In this document: piece by piece, positions 38,302-47,348 of the stretch
Position numbering within the stretch: the first letter of the stretch is position 1
How the letters are laid out: each line of letters starts with the position of its first letter
From: Siderastrea radians
Taxonomy: Eukaryota; Cnidaria; Anthozoa; Scleractinia; Rhizangiidae
NCBI GenBank assembly: GCA_964017195.1
Contig: OZ024887.1
Span: 65,293,246-65,357,245, forward strand
Length of the DNA: 64,000 nucleotides
Reading direction: 5' to 3'
The notes under the pieces: generated by a model
What the model saw: the letters and a program-made list of their open reading frames with translations, nothing else
The model's database searches: none
Told to the model about the DNA's origin: nothing
Translations under genes and position numbers: made by a program

Positions 38302-39004
38302 AACGATGACTGGAACTTTTTCACCATTTTTTCTGTAGTGTTTGACGCGGCTTCCTTTTATCTCGGTTTTTGTTGGGCCTTGTTACGACTTGATTTTCGT
38401 TCTAATCCTGCACTTCTTAACTTTGTGGTCAAACGTGGACTGCGAAGCTTACAATAGGCTTCGTTTAAGGATTTCCGTATTTTCATTTACGTTGCCTTTT
38501 TCATAATTATCAGGTGACCCTGTGCATGTAAGTACAAATACTGAATAACCACTCTCCAAAAAAAACTGCAGAATATCTCGCAATGATACTACTTTATAGT
38601 CGCCGTCATATTGAATACACTTCCAATTAAACATCAAAGAGAAAGGCATTATTGGCCTGACAATAACAATTTTATGATATCCCTCGCTGTCATTGATTGA
38701 CTTCAATTTTGAACACGAGAGGGAAGGACAATACTCTAGGGGTATCCTTGAATTGGTTAGTGGGTATACCCTCTAGACCTTGTTGAGTTTCAGAACTACA
38801 ATTTTATACCTTTTTCCGCCTTCTTTGTCAGGTAAGTGTGTTTTAGCTCCCCATTTCCTCTACTGATTGCATTCAGGACCGTTTACGTCTTTCCACGTAT
38901 TTTTCTTCTGCATATCTTTTGTTGTTACGAACCTTGGGTTCGCTTGCTTCGCTCGTATCCGCCCGCTCATCTTCGCTTCGGTAGTTCATTATAATTCCGT
39001 CATT

Positions 39005-39601
39005 ATGAATAATTCAGTTCGTCCTAAGGCCCTCATCATTGGGCATTCTTTTGTCCATCGTTTAAAGGACGATCTCCTGCGGAATTTTGACTCTCGTGCA
39101 TCCCTTGATTTCGGGCTAGATCGAAGCATGGAGGTTTTGTTGCATGGTGTCGGCGGGCTTCGCGTTACTCAACTTCGCCGCATTATTTCCCAGAAAGTTC
39201 GCGATCTGTCGCCAGATGCTGTGCTTTTGGAAATCGGCACGAACGATTTGGGTTCTATTTCACCCGAAGTTGTGGGCTCCGACATTCATGATATTGTCGA
39301 ATATTTACATTTCTCTTTAGGTATAAAAATGGTGGGTGTTTGTTTAGTGATACCTCGTAGGGTTCGCGAGTCGGGTTTGCCCGACGCTGGTTTCAATCTT
39401 TTGGCCCTGAAACTAAACCAGTACCTGTCTGTGTTGCTGGATGATACTCCTTTCGCTTTTGTCTGGCATCACGAGGAGTTGGAGTCGCTGGATCGCACCG
39501 TTTTGATGCCAGATGGTGTTCATTTGAATGCACATGGCCAATACAAGCTGTACCGGAGCTATCGTGGTGCACTTTTAAAGGCTTTACCTTCGTCGTCTTA
39601 G
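39005..39601 (+). CDS. SGNH/GDSL-type hydrolase of the Ngaro-type element
   Basis: 198 aa from ATG (MNNSVRPKALIIGHSF), uninterrupted. SGNH blocks are visible: GHS near residue 14 (nucleophile Ser), the glycine of GVGGLR at ~50, GTND at ~80 (Asn), and DGVH at ~176 (Asp/His dyad). The family hydrolyses esters of lipids or sugars; its role in the transposon is unknown. The open frame continues upstream without an ATG to about 38867; the ATG at 39005 was chosen because the SGNH fold begins immediately after it. It is the best-preserved ORF of the element. Confidence 0.8.
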   Translation: MNNSVRPKALIIGHSFVHRLKDDLLRNFDSRASLDFGLDRSMEVLLHGVGGLRVTQLRRIISQKVRDLSPDAVLLEIGTNDLGSISPEVVGSDIHDIVEYLHFSLGIKMVGVCLVIPRRVRESGLPDAGFNLLALKLNQYLSVLLDDTPFAFVWHHEELESLDRTVLMPDGVHLNAHGQYKLYRSYRGALLKALPSSS

Positions 39602-39689
39602 AATTTTTCACGGGGGTTATGGGCTCTTAATAACTTGCTTTGTGTTTTTACTGTAATAATGTAAGCCTGGAATATTGATTATTTCATCA

Positions 39690-40120
39690 TTGTTGGCCTG
39701 GCGCCCACTTAGCTGTTTTCGTGTCACATGGTTAACGCTCATTTATGGCCTCCTACGTTTGCAGGGCATTTCTCTGCATGTCGGCCTGGAGCGGACCTAC
39801 CCTTTTTTGTTTTTATAAACGTTCATTTATGGCCTGCATTATTACTTGATTTGTTGGCCTGGAGCAGCCTTAGCAGGATTAATTTTCTTTCGATTTTCTT
39901 TTAAGTTGGCCTGGAGCACACTAAGCCATTTGTTTGTGCTACTTTATTGCCTGCTTAAAGCCTGATTCCTTATTTGTCGGCCTAAGCAGAATTAGCAAGT
40001 TGCTTTGTTTTAATTTACTTTCTGGCTTCGTGCTCATTTATGGCCTACTTTGTTTTTGTTAGCCTGGAGCATACCTTGATTTTACTTTGTTTCTGCTCAT
40101 TTATGGCTCTCTTTAGTTTG
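39690..40120 (+). repeat. Interspersed tandem motifs between the SGNH and Gag ORFs
   Basis: At least six copies of a TTGGCCTGGAGC-like motif (about 39697, 39783, 39866, 39907, 39979, 40063) alternate with CATTTATGGCCT-like motifs (about 39742, 39825, 40033, 40098). Period is roughly 70-90 bp. Non-coding; possibly structural or packaging RNA, or promoter-like. Purely an observation. Confidence 0.6.
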
Positions 40121-40320
40121 CAGCTTCATGGGGTGGCACTATGCGGCGACACTGTGCTTGTATAGTCTGCCATGCCACCCTGCTGCGCTCGTGTTGTAAT
40201 TGTTTTTATGTTTGTTTTTGTGTGCTATTTGAGCGGTGATCACTTTTTGTAGCAATTTAACCTACAAACCAGCCTTCTTCGTGGGGGCTCACTTGTCTGG
40301 TTCTTTTTGTTTATCCTAGC

Positions 40321-41513
40321 ATGCCTCGTGCTGCCAGAAATCGTCGCCAGGCTACACACCCCGCCCCACCGGCCATGCGTCGCAGCCAGAGGAACATCCG
40401 GCCTCCGGCCCGGTTAATCAATCCTGCCACTTCCCTCGATGCTGCAGCATTGTCTTCCACCGCCACTTGTACAATTGTGAGCAGCCTCAACAACAATTTA
40501 ACCCACACCACACCATCTGTTACCCAAGCAACAGGCACCTCCAACTCCATCATGGCTAGCAGCTCCCTCATCCAGGACATCACTCAAGCAGTGACCCACC
40601 AGGTGCTGCGGACCCTTTCCACACACGGTGTGGTGGCTGCCGGTATTACGGCGCCCTCGGCTGCTCCACCTCCCTTCCAACTATTCCATGATGGGGCTCT
40701 TGCTGCACCACAGGGGGCAGATGCCAGCGTACAGGGGTCGGTGGCATCTGTCCTCCATAATCTTTCAGGTGAGCCTTTGGGGGTGGGGGCTCTGGCTCCG
40801 GGACAGGACAGGCCCAGGGATGTTTTTACCCTCACGAGTTTTTCCATTGATTGTCGAGTCCCTGCTAAACTTAAAGCCAAAATATGGGCTCATGAATATT
40901 TTGGTTTTGGTTTGCTGCTTGCCAACTCCCCTACGGAGCCACAGTACCATTTATCGGTCACCACATCGGCATCCTCTGGTTCAGCAGGCCTTCCCACCCT
41001 GTGCCTGGAGCCCACTAACAAGGCAAAGCCCCTGACTTCTATAGATGCTTGGACTTCTGCCTTTCAAATTTTTGTGGGGATATATACCACCAAATTCCCC
41101 CAGGAGGCCCCTGCCCTCATAAAGTATGGTGAGGTGGTTCGCGATTTGGCAGCGCGGGGGGCCAACTGGCGGTATTATGACACCAACTTCCGCTATTTAA
41201 AGCAACAACAGCCTGCCAGCTTGGCTTGGAATGAGGTGCACTGAGAGTTGTGGATTCGCTCACAGAATCTATCAACCACAAAACCACCCAGGCCATCGAA
41301 TGGGGGGCTAACCCTGTTTTCATCCCCCATGGTTACTGCCGAAAGTTCCATCGTGGTGGTGCCTGTGCTGGTTGTAATTTCAAGCATGAGTGCCATAAGT
41401 GTCATTGGCTACATCCGAGCTCCAAATGTAATTTTCTTCCCCCCAGTGCACCACCCAGCTCCACCTCTGTCGCTGCCAAATCCCGACCTACCAACTCCAG
41501 TCAGGCTAAATAG
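40321..41513 (+). pseudogene. Gag-like ORF of the Ngaro-type element, broken near the zinc-finger part
   Basis: An ATG frame of 307 codons (MPRAARNRRQATHPAPPAMR) runs to a TGA at 41242-41244. Homology-like continuation (ELWIRSQN) follows the stop. The Cys/His cluster HGYCRKFHRGGACAGCNF then KHECHKCHWLHPSSKC lies in another frame (41250-41513). One nonsense change and one frameshift therefore separate the body from its nucleic-acid-binding end. The N-terminal part is basic and Pro/Ala-rich; the middle contains KLKAKIWAHEYFGFGLL. The zinc cluster is typical of YR-retroelement Gag proteins. Confidence 0.65.
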
Positions 41514-42981
41514 GTTAGCTCCCCTACTCACAGGATATTCGATTAGCGAGACTCAATTTTTGATTTGTGGTTTTCAAAATGGCTTTCCCATACATTATGA
41601 TGGTCCTGGCAATGCCATGATGGCCCCTAATTTGTTATCGGTCCACCAGCATCCTGAGGTAGTAGACCAATATATTGAGAACGAATTGTCCTCTGGGCGC
41701 CTTGCTGGCCCCTTTCCTAGTTCTCCCTTTCCATATTTTCGTGTGTCACCCCTTGGGGAAGTTCCTAAGAAATCACCTGGGGAGTTCCGCCTTATACAGC
41801 ATTTGTCGTATCCCTCAGGTGCTTCGGTGAATGATTATATTCCCCCAGAACATACTAGTGTCACTTACGCTCGCGTTGATGATGCTGTTCGGCTGATAAC
41901 TCGGTCCGGGGTAGGTAGTTTTTTGGCCAAAACTGATATCAAGAGTGCTTTCCGCATAATTCCTATTCGGCCTGAAGATTACCATCTTCTCGGAATGCGC
42001 TGGCGTGGACTTTTTTACTATGATCGTTGTATGGTCATGGGCTGTGCTAGCTCATGTAAAACTTTTGAGTCTTTCAGTAGCGCAGTTGAGTGGATTGCCA
42101 GGACCAAGCTCCACATACCTTACATGATTCATCTCTTGGACGATTTTCTCATCGTTGCTCCCACTAGGTCTCTGTGTTCCAGTCAGCTTTCTTGTTTTCT
42201 GGTCTTGTGTGACTATTTGGGTATACCTATGTCTCCTGAAAAAACTGTAGGTCCAGCGGTGGTTTTGTCATTTGCCGGTATTGAACTTGATACCATTCGC
42301 TCTGAGGCCCGTCTCCCCTCAGACAAGGTGCTGCGGTTTGTTGATTTACTTTCAGCATTTCTGACTCGGAAGAAGGTTACTCTACAAGAATTACAGTCCC
42401 TTCTAGGGCTTTTGAATTTTGCATGTTCTGTTGTCCTTCCTGGACGGGCATTTCTCTGTCGGCTTATTGACTTAACTGTCGGCATTAAACGACCACAGCA
42501 CCTAGTCAGACTTAATTCAGCTGTTAAGTCTGACTTGCGGGTTTGGCTCACTTTCCTGTCAGATTTTAACGGCTGTTCCTTTTTTATGCATGAAGGGTGG
42601 TTAACTTCATCCACTCTTCACCTATACACTGACGCGTCAGGGGCATTAGGTTTTGGGGCTCTTTTTGGTGACCAGTGGTGTTATGGTGAGTGGCCTGAGT
42701 CCTGGAAATCGTACAATATCGCTGTCCTCGAGTTCTATCCAATTGTCCTCAGTGTACTGTTGTCGGGTCATAGGATGAAAAATAAGCGGGTTCTCTTTTT
42801 CACGGATAATGAAGCATTAGTCCATGTTATTAATAAGAATTCATGCCGGGACCCCCTCCTAATGTCCTTTGTACGGAAGCTTGTTCTTTCTTGTCTCAAG
42901 CATAATATTTTGTTTCGAGCCCGCCATGTTCCAGGAATTCACAATAATTTGGCGGATTTTTTGTCCCGTTTGCAGATTTAG
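41248..42981 (+). CDS. Reverse transcriptase-RNase H of the Ngaro-type element
   Basis: A long uninterrupted frame; the true protein start is not clear because the first codons overlap the Gag zinc-finger frame. RT motifs: KTDIKSAFRIIPI (motif A, catalytic Asp), VMGCASSCKTFESF (motif B) and YMIHLLDDFLIVAP (motif C with LDD, as in DIRS/Ngaro rather than YxDD). RNase H follows: LYTDASGALGFGALF, LEFYPIVL (catalytic Glu), FTDNEALVHVIN and ARHVPGIHNNLADFLSR. It ends CAG ATT TAG and overlaps the upstream-open recombinase frame. Catalytic residues look intact although neighbouring ORFs are damaged. Confidence 0.85.
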   Translation: MWIRSQNLSTTKPPRPSNGGLTLFSSPMVTAESSIVVVPVLVVISSMSAISVIGYIRAPNVIFFPPVHHPAPPLSLPNPDLPTPVRLNRLAPLLTGYSISETQFLICGFQNGFPIHYDGPGNAMMAPNLLSVHQHPEVVDQYIENELSSGRLAGPFPSSPFPYFRVSPLGEVPKKSPGEFRLIQHLSYPSGASVNDYIPPEHTSVTYARVDDAVRLITRSGVGSFLAKTDIKSAFRIIPIRPEDYHLLGMRWRGLFYYDRCMVMGCASSCKTFESFSSAVEWIARTKLHIPYMIHLLDDFLIVAPTRSLCSSQLSCFLVLCDYLGIPMSPEKTVGPAVVLSFAGIELDTIRSEARLPSDKVLRFVDLLSAFLTRKKVTLQELQSLLGLLNFACSVVLPGRAFLCRLIDLTVGIKRPQHLVRLNSAVKSDLRVWLTFLSDFNGCSFFMHEGWLTSSTLHLYTDASGALGFGALFGDQWCYGEWPESWKSYNIAVLEFYPIVLSVLLSGHRMKNKRVLFFTDNEALVHVINKNSCRDPLLMSFVRKLVLSCLKHNILFRARHVPGIHNNLADFLSRLQI

Positions 42982-44035
42982 CGTTTCCAGCAGCTCGTCC
43001 CCGCTCACATGCACCCACCTCCGACGGTTGTCCCTCCACCCATGCAGCCTCAAAATTGGAGGATGTAGTGACCCACTTAATTAGTTCTAGTTTGCAGCAA
43101 TCTTCCATTCCAACCTATCGCCGTGCCTGGAAGCTGTACCGCAATTTTCTTTTCAGCACTGTCGGTAATCCGTCATCTGATTTCCCAATCCCTCCAGCAA
43201 CTCTGGCTTTATTGCCCATTTATATCAGCAAAATTACTCTTCTTCAACAGTCAATACCTATGTTTCTGCACTGGGTTATTCACACCGGCTGGCGGGTGTT
43301 TCCGATCCCACCAAAGTATTTTTTATTCTAGAGATGTTAAAAGGGCATGGAAAGGTTGACCCGCGCTTTGATATGCGGATGCCACTCTCCATTCCCATAT
43401 TAACAAAGATTTTTCAGCAGTGCCCCAGTTTTTTGGATTCTCACTGCGTTTCCACTATGTTTAAAGCTATGTGTGCTATGGCTTCTTATGCCTTTTTGCG
43501 CATTGGTGAAATCACAGTCACCAAACAATCACCAGCTGTGTTACAGTTGCGGCAGTTGGAAACGTTGTCTACTGTGCGTGGGGACACTGAGGCGATAAAG
43601 GTTACTTTTTATTCCTTTAAACACCATTACAATGAGCCACCACTCTCCGTGGTTCTTACGCGTCAGCCGGTCGTTTGCCCAGTCAACACTCTCCTTGTTT
43701 ACCTCCAATTCCGAGGTTGTCGGCCAGGACCCATTTTTCAGCATCTGGATTGGTCACCTGTTACCCGTTCTGAATTTTGCGACTGGTTGGCAAGGGCAAT
43801 CAAGAGCTGTGGTCTTAACCCAGACAGATATAAGGGTCATAGCTTTCGCATCGGGGCAGCCTCCCACGCTGCCGAGTGTGGCTATTCCGAAACCCAGATT
43901 CGTCTTTTGGGCGATGGAAATCAGATGCTTTTAAAAAGTACATTCGCCTACCTAGTTTGCAAAGTACACCTACTTGTTTCAGCTCTCCTTCTTAGGCAAT
44001 TGTTGGTTTGGAATATGGCTGCTTCTCGGCCATGA
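42965..44035 (+). pseudogene. Tyrosine recombinase of the Ngaro-type element, two frameshifts
   Basis: Part 1 (FPAARPRSHAPTSDG through PTYRRAWKLYRNFLF) is the core-binding region. The frame is lost near 43235, and the expected continuation SSSTVNTYVSALGYSHRLAG is in another frame. Part 2 (from 43334) carries AFLRIGEITV (catalytic Arg) and YKGHSFRIGAASHA (HxxR box). A second shift near 43910 separates the catalytic Tyr region GRWKSDAFKKYIR from the rest. In life the enzyme would integrate circular cDNA by strand exchange. The element can no longer do this autonomously. Confidence 0.8.
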
Positions 44036-44046
44036 CAAACCAGTCT

Positions 44047-44300
44047 ACAGGGGTGGCTGTTTCGTTGTCTGGCTGATTATTCTTTAGGGGTTACAGGAGC
44101 ATAGTTTGCAGGGGCAACTGCGCTCACCATTTGATCCTTTAGTTAGTCCTAATATAATTTTCCAAACAGTTTACAGGGGTAGCTTGTTTGGAATTTTCTT
44201 TGCCTATATGCAGCGCAGTTTGCAGGGGTAACTGTTCTGCTCCTCATAATAATCTGTATTCCTACACATCACTGCAGTCGCTTGCAGGGGTAGCTGCTTG
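44047..44300 (+). repeat. Five-copy TTGCAGGGGTAGCTG array at the 3' end of the Ngaro-type element
   Basis: Copies at about 44050, 44106, 44171, 44221 and 44282, spaced 50-65 bp, consensus AGTTTGCAGGGGTAGCTG. Non-coding, directly after the recombinase ORF. Confidence 0.65.
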
Positions 44301-44479
44301 TCTTTCGGCTTTTTGTTGTCCATGTTCCTCCAGAGACTAGTCCCTGTTGTCAGCGCTAGGGTGGGACTGTCCACTTTACCCAAGTGAGCTTTGGCGGTTC
44401 ATTGCCCTCACCTTTGATGGGCGTAGCTTTTGTTTTATTGTGTCGTTAATTTTTGCAATGAATTTTGGAATATTAAAGC

Positions 44480-44504
44480 GGCTATGTGTTGCTTGCACAT
44501 AGCC
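44480..44504 (+). promoter_or_regulatory. 9-bp stem-loop near the element's 3' end
   Basis: GGCTATGTG and CACATAGCC form a perfect 9-bp stem around a 7-nt loop. It lies about 130 bp before the right junction. It could be an RNA 3'-end structure; function is inference. Confidence 0.35.
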
Positions 44505-45109
44505 AAAATTTATCCAGACAAAAGGTGTGTGTCTTTTCTTCTGGCCCATCAAACTGAGCTACCGCTGACAACAGTAACAAGCCCCTGTCAAATTTGTTTG
44601 AGAAGACATGAACATTCCAGAGGGATAACATAAATACCATATAATTTATGGTTGGTGGAAATCTATTGGAAAGCATCAGCAGGCGGAAATCAGTGACCCA
44701 GAAGGCTACGTAGCTTAGTTTATTCAACATGGTTGGCTCTAGAAACTTAGGTGATCCTTCCTGCATCTTCCAGACCAAAAAGGAAATCAGCTATTTAACT
44801 AAAGATGTAATGCCCACTAATCAGAACAGAATTTTTGTTTGTTTGTTTGTTTGTTTGTTTATGTGCGTTAATTAATCTTACAAACTTTGGTCTTTGTAAA
44901 TTTGCTACACTAACCTCGCAGCCTCGAATAGCTAGCCTCGAACAGCTTCAGCTATAAATGAGAGTAGTCTATACTTGTGCAAGCGTTTTTCGCTTAATTT
45001 TTGAGTTGTTACCGCTGATGTCAATGTTTTTCCCTTTTTTTGTTTAAATGAGAAAAATCAGGATTCTCACACAGATTTGACATTGTACCCGAGTTATCAT
45101 TTTATTGAA

Positions 45110-45390
45110 TACTTGTCAACTTACCTAGTACAATAAACGTCGTCACACGAAGAGACCTGTCTCCACGACTGACTCCTTGTACAAGTTCCCGGGAATTGTG
45201 CACTCCGTGCTTGGCCCGGATAAAGTCTTGTCGCAACCCCCTGTAACTGGTAACCAATCCTCTCCTGTAAACACATCAGGGAACTTCAGTTTCCAAACCT
45301 AACAGTTCTCACCTGTCCACAACAATGAGCTTTTCAACAATGGGAAGTAGCAAGGAGCAACAGGCCTGCACAACTTCTAACAATGGAAAC
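45110..45390 (-). pseudogene. Broken copy of the unit-2 minus-strand ORF at 55279-55554
   Basis: Collinear with the intact 91-codon frame in unit 2, but an extra base in the KLIVW region shifts the frame and a stop follows. Other small differences are scattered. Confidence 0.5.
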
Positions 45391-46199
45391 ATTTATCTAA
45401 TGTAGCCTCTTGCTCTTTATATGCAAGCTCATGTACTTTATGAGAATGACGAGGCATTCTGTTTTGTATTTTTACCCACTGTGTGGATCGAAAATCCTGG
45501 ATTTCTACTGGCTATCCAAAGGTAGCCAGCTGTCAAATGTGGTGTTCGATCCTCGAATCCGAGGGCAACAGGTTTATCAGTTGAAGACTGTTTACTGTCT
45601 CCCTCGTTAAACAAAGACAATTTATTTATTTATGTTTTATGCATGAACTGGACGAAGGGCTATTAAACGCTCGAAACGTCAGATTTTGAATTTCCTTACG
45701 GCGACTAATTTACCTTTAATATCATCTCAGTTGATGAAGGCAAATTTTGTGTTTCCAGTCATAGCTATAAATCATGTTTTCACAGGCACTTCACATGGTT
45801 GACTTTGACTAGGCATCAAACAAACTTACGACGAGGTTATTTAACTGTACATCGACATTTATTAACTGATATGAAATATTCAGTTGGAGATAAGGCAATA
45901 ATATCATATAGTAGTTGTCAAAGAAGGAATTCTCCTAGAGAATAAAACAAAGTAATATAAACGGTGTGCATGCAGACGAACATGCGATGAACGTGACCTT
46001 GACGATAACCTCCTTGACAACAATAGGGATAAGCCCGCTCATCCCAATTATGCTGTTATAATGATATGATGAGATGTTGTATAATACTATCATAATTTCT
46101 AGGGCCGCGTTCTCGCTAATCCAGAGTACCGATATCCCGGATCTGCGATCCCCGCAGGCCCTCACATGCCAACCTCCCTTTTATCAGCTTGTAAACGCT
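45391..46199. other. Unit-1 3' flank with MITE-family remnants
   Basis: Homologous to about 55750-56860. It contains ACGCTCGAAACGTCAG (45668-45683) followed by a degenerate AATTTACC/AGTTGATGA segment. These are remnants of the same family as the hairpin at 49499-49667. No gene. Confidence 0.45.
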
Positions 46200-46780
46200 T
46201 GAATAAACAAGATAAGACAAGACAAGATAATTTATTTAACTCGGCTCAGCTATACAGAAGAGACAGATTACAAATTAACATAAACAATTTAATACAATAT
46301 AAATAAAGAATAAAGATAATAACATCTAAGTAGGGAACGAGTTGGGATCCTCCAAATAGCAGAGGCTAATCTAGTGGATGATCCCACATGAAATCACATG
46401 ATCTCTAATGTGCATATGTTCAGTCTCTTATGTGTATAAATTGGAACAATGCAACAGTCTCTATAGTGCTATAAAATCACAAATACAGTCAAATAAATTG
46501 AAGCGGTTTCTAAAGTGCAAAGTTTTTTATAGCTTAATCTCAAATGAAGTCTTTAAATTTAATGGCCTCTCTGGACGCAAGTTTCCTTCGGGTTCTGTCA
46601 CTGGACGCACGTCCTAAATGCTCTGTACGTGTCGAAGTCTTCTCCCTGCTGTCGTTCACCTTCACTTGAGTCGCCGTCTGCCCTGAACTGCTCTGAACCC
46701 CACAGGCGCTCACTGACACTGCATCGCAGTCAAATGTATCCCCATTACAATCACATCCCGATAAGCGTGAATTTATTCAC
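46200..46780 (-). mobile_element. Probable 3' region of a minus-strand non-LTR retrotransposon
   Basis: On the minus strand the segment ends AAATAAATTATCTTGTCTTG followed by TTGTC-like repeats, a typical LINE 3' terminus. The counterpart in unit 2 is 56860-57650. The upstream part can be read as a Glu/Arg/Ser-rich peptide, but no enzymatic domain is visible. Confidence 0.35.
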
Positions 46781-47024
46781 CAATTTTTATAAATAAAGAA
46801 GCAATTTTTTCACGTGCAAAATCACTTTAAGATAAAAATAAGAAAGAAATTAATTCCATTCATGTATAAGTCCCTCCATTGCTATCGGAAGCACATGAAA
46901 GCACTTAAGAGATATCTAGCCTGAATGGCTGCCGAGTAATAGATAATCAGACTCCACTTTTGTTCACCATCTCTCTCAAGAAGCACTGTTTGTCATTCGC
47001 GGGCGCTTTACGTTTAAACACGAT

Positions 47025-47112
47025 GCCTCCTTTTAGTTACTGTGCATACGTTTTGCGAATCTCGGGATGGTCCAAGAAACTTGGCTCCTAGTACTGAAGG
47101 ACGGTATCTACC
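47025..47112. repeat. Relic of the TA-target MITE family (unit 1)
   Basis: Contains TGCCTCCTTTTAGTTACTGT and GGACGGTATC, matching the ends of the element at 54768-55164. The corresponding relic in unit 2 is at about 57920-58010. Confidence 0.45.
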
Positions 47113-47348
47113 AATGCAAATGTGCGGAAAAAGCTGTGTACACATGTTTCCTCCCAGCGCGTATAGCCACAGCTAACTATAATTTGCATTCCTAGACAAA
47201 AATGTGTAACTTTATACCTAGCAAGTTAGAAATGCTTTCTACAACTCTACGACTCTTCTGAGTCCTAAGAGATAACAAGAAAAATGCGGAAAAGTGCAAA
47301 CTTAAAATAAGTATTAACAGGGAAAATGTTCCTTTAAGGTCATTAGTT

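Larger units (their letters stand above)
38645..44634 (+). mobile_element. Ngaro-type tyrosine-recombinase (YR) retrotransposon, ~6.0 kb, decayed
   Basis: Carries, in order, an SGNH hydrolase ORF, a Gag-like ORF with CCHC-like Cys/His cluster, RT-RNase H and a tyrosine recombinase. No integrase or protease was seen. This set is diagnostic of YR retrotransposons, and the hydrolase favours the Ngaro group. Boundaries come from unit 2: the sequence CAAAGAGAAATACCATATAA is continuous at about 54375-54394 but split here, with at most AAA shared at the junctions. There is no target-site duplication, as expected for YR integration. The split direct repeats typical of Ngaro were not found by eye. Confidence 0.85.
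29140..47348. repeat. Duplicated unit 1: FReD pseudogene pair plus flank
   Basis: Collinear with unit 2 (47349 to about 58270). The shared order is minus-strand FReD gene, divergent spacer, plus-strand FReD gene, 3' flank. Unit 1 is larger because it carries the Ngaro-type element (~6 kb), a 1.2-kb foldback, a 1.1-kb TTAA element and a 219-bp MITE absent from unit 2. The left edge is approximate: similarity fades near 29140. Confidence 0.75.

Noticed and set aside
39690..44300. Regularly spaced short repeats resembling a CRISPR-like array
   Set aside because: Motifs are imperfect, spacers are not uniform, and they lie between ORFs of a eukaryotic retrotransposon.
38645..44634. Split direct repeats of the Ngaro-type element
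   Set aside because: Compared both ends and inter-ORF regions by eye and found no convincing A1-B1/A2-B2 pair; left unclaimed.
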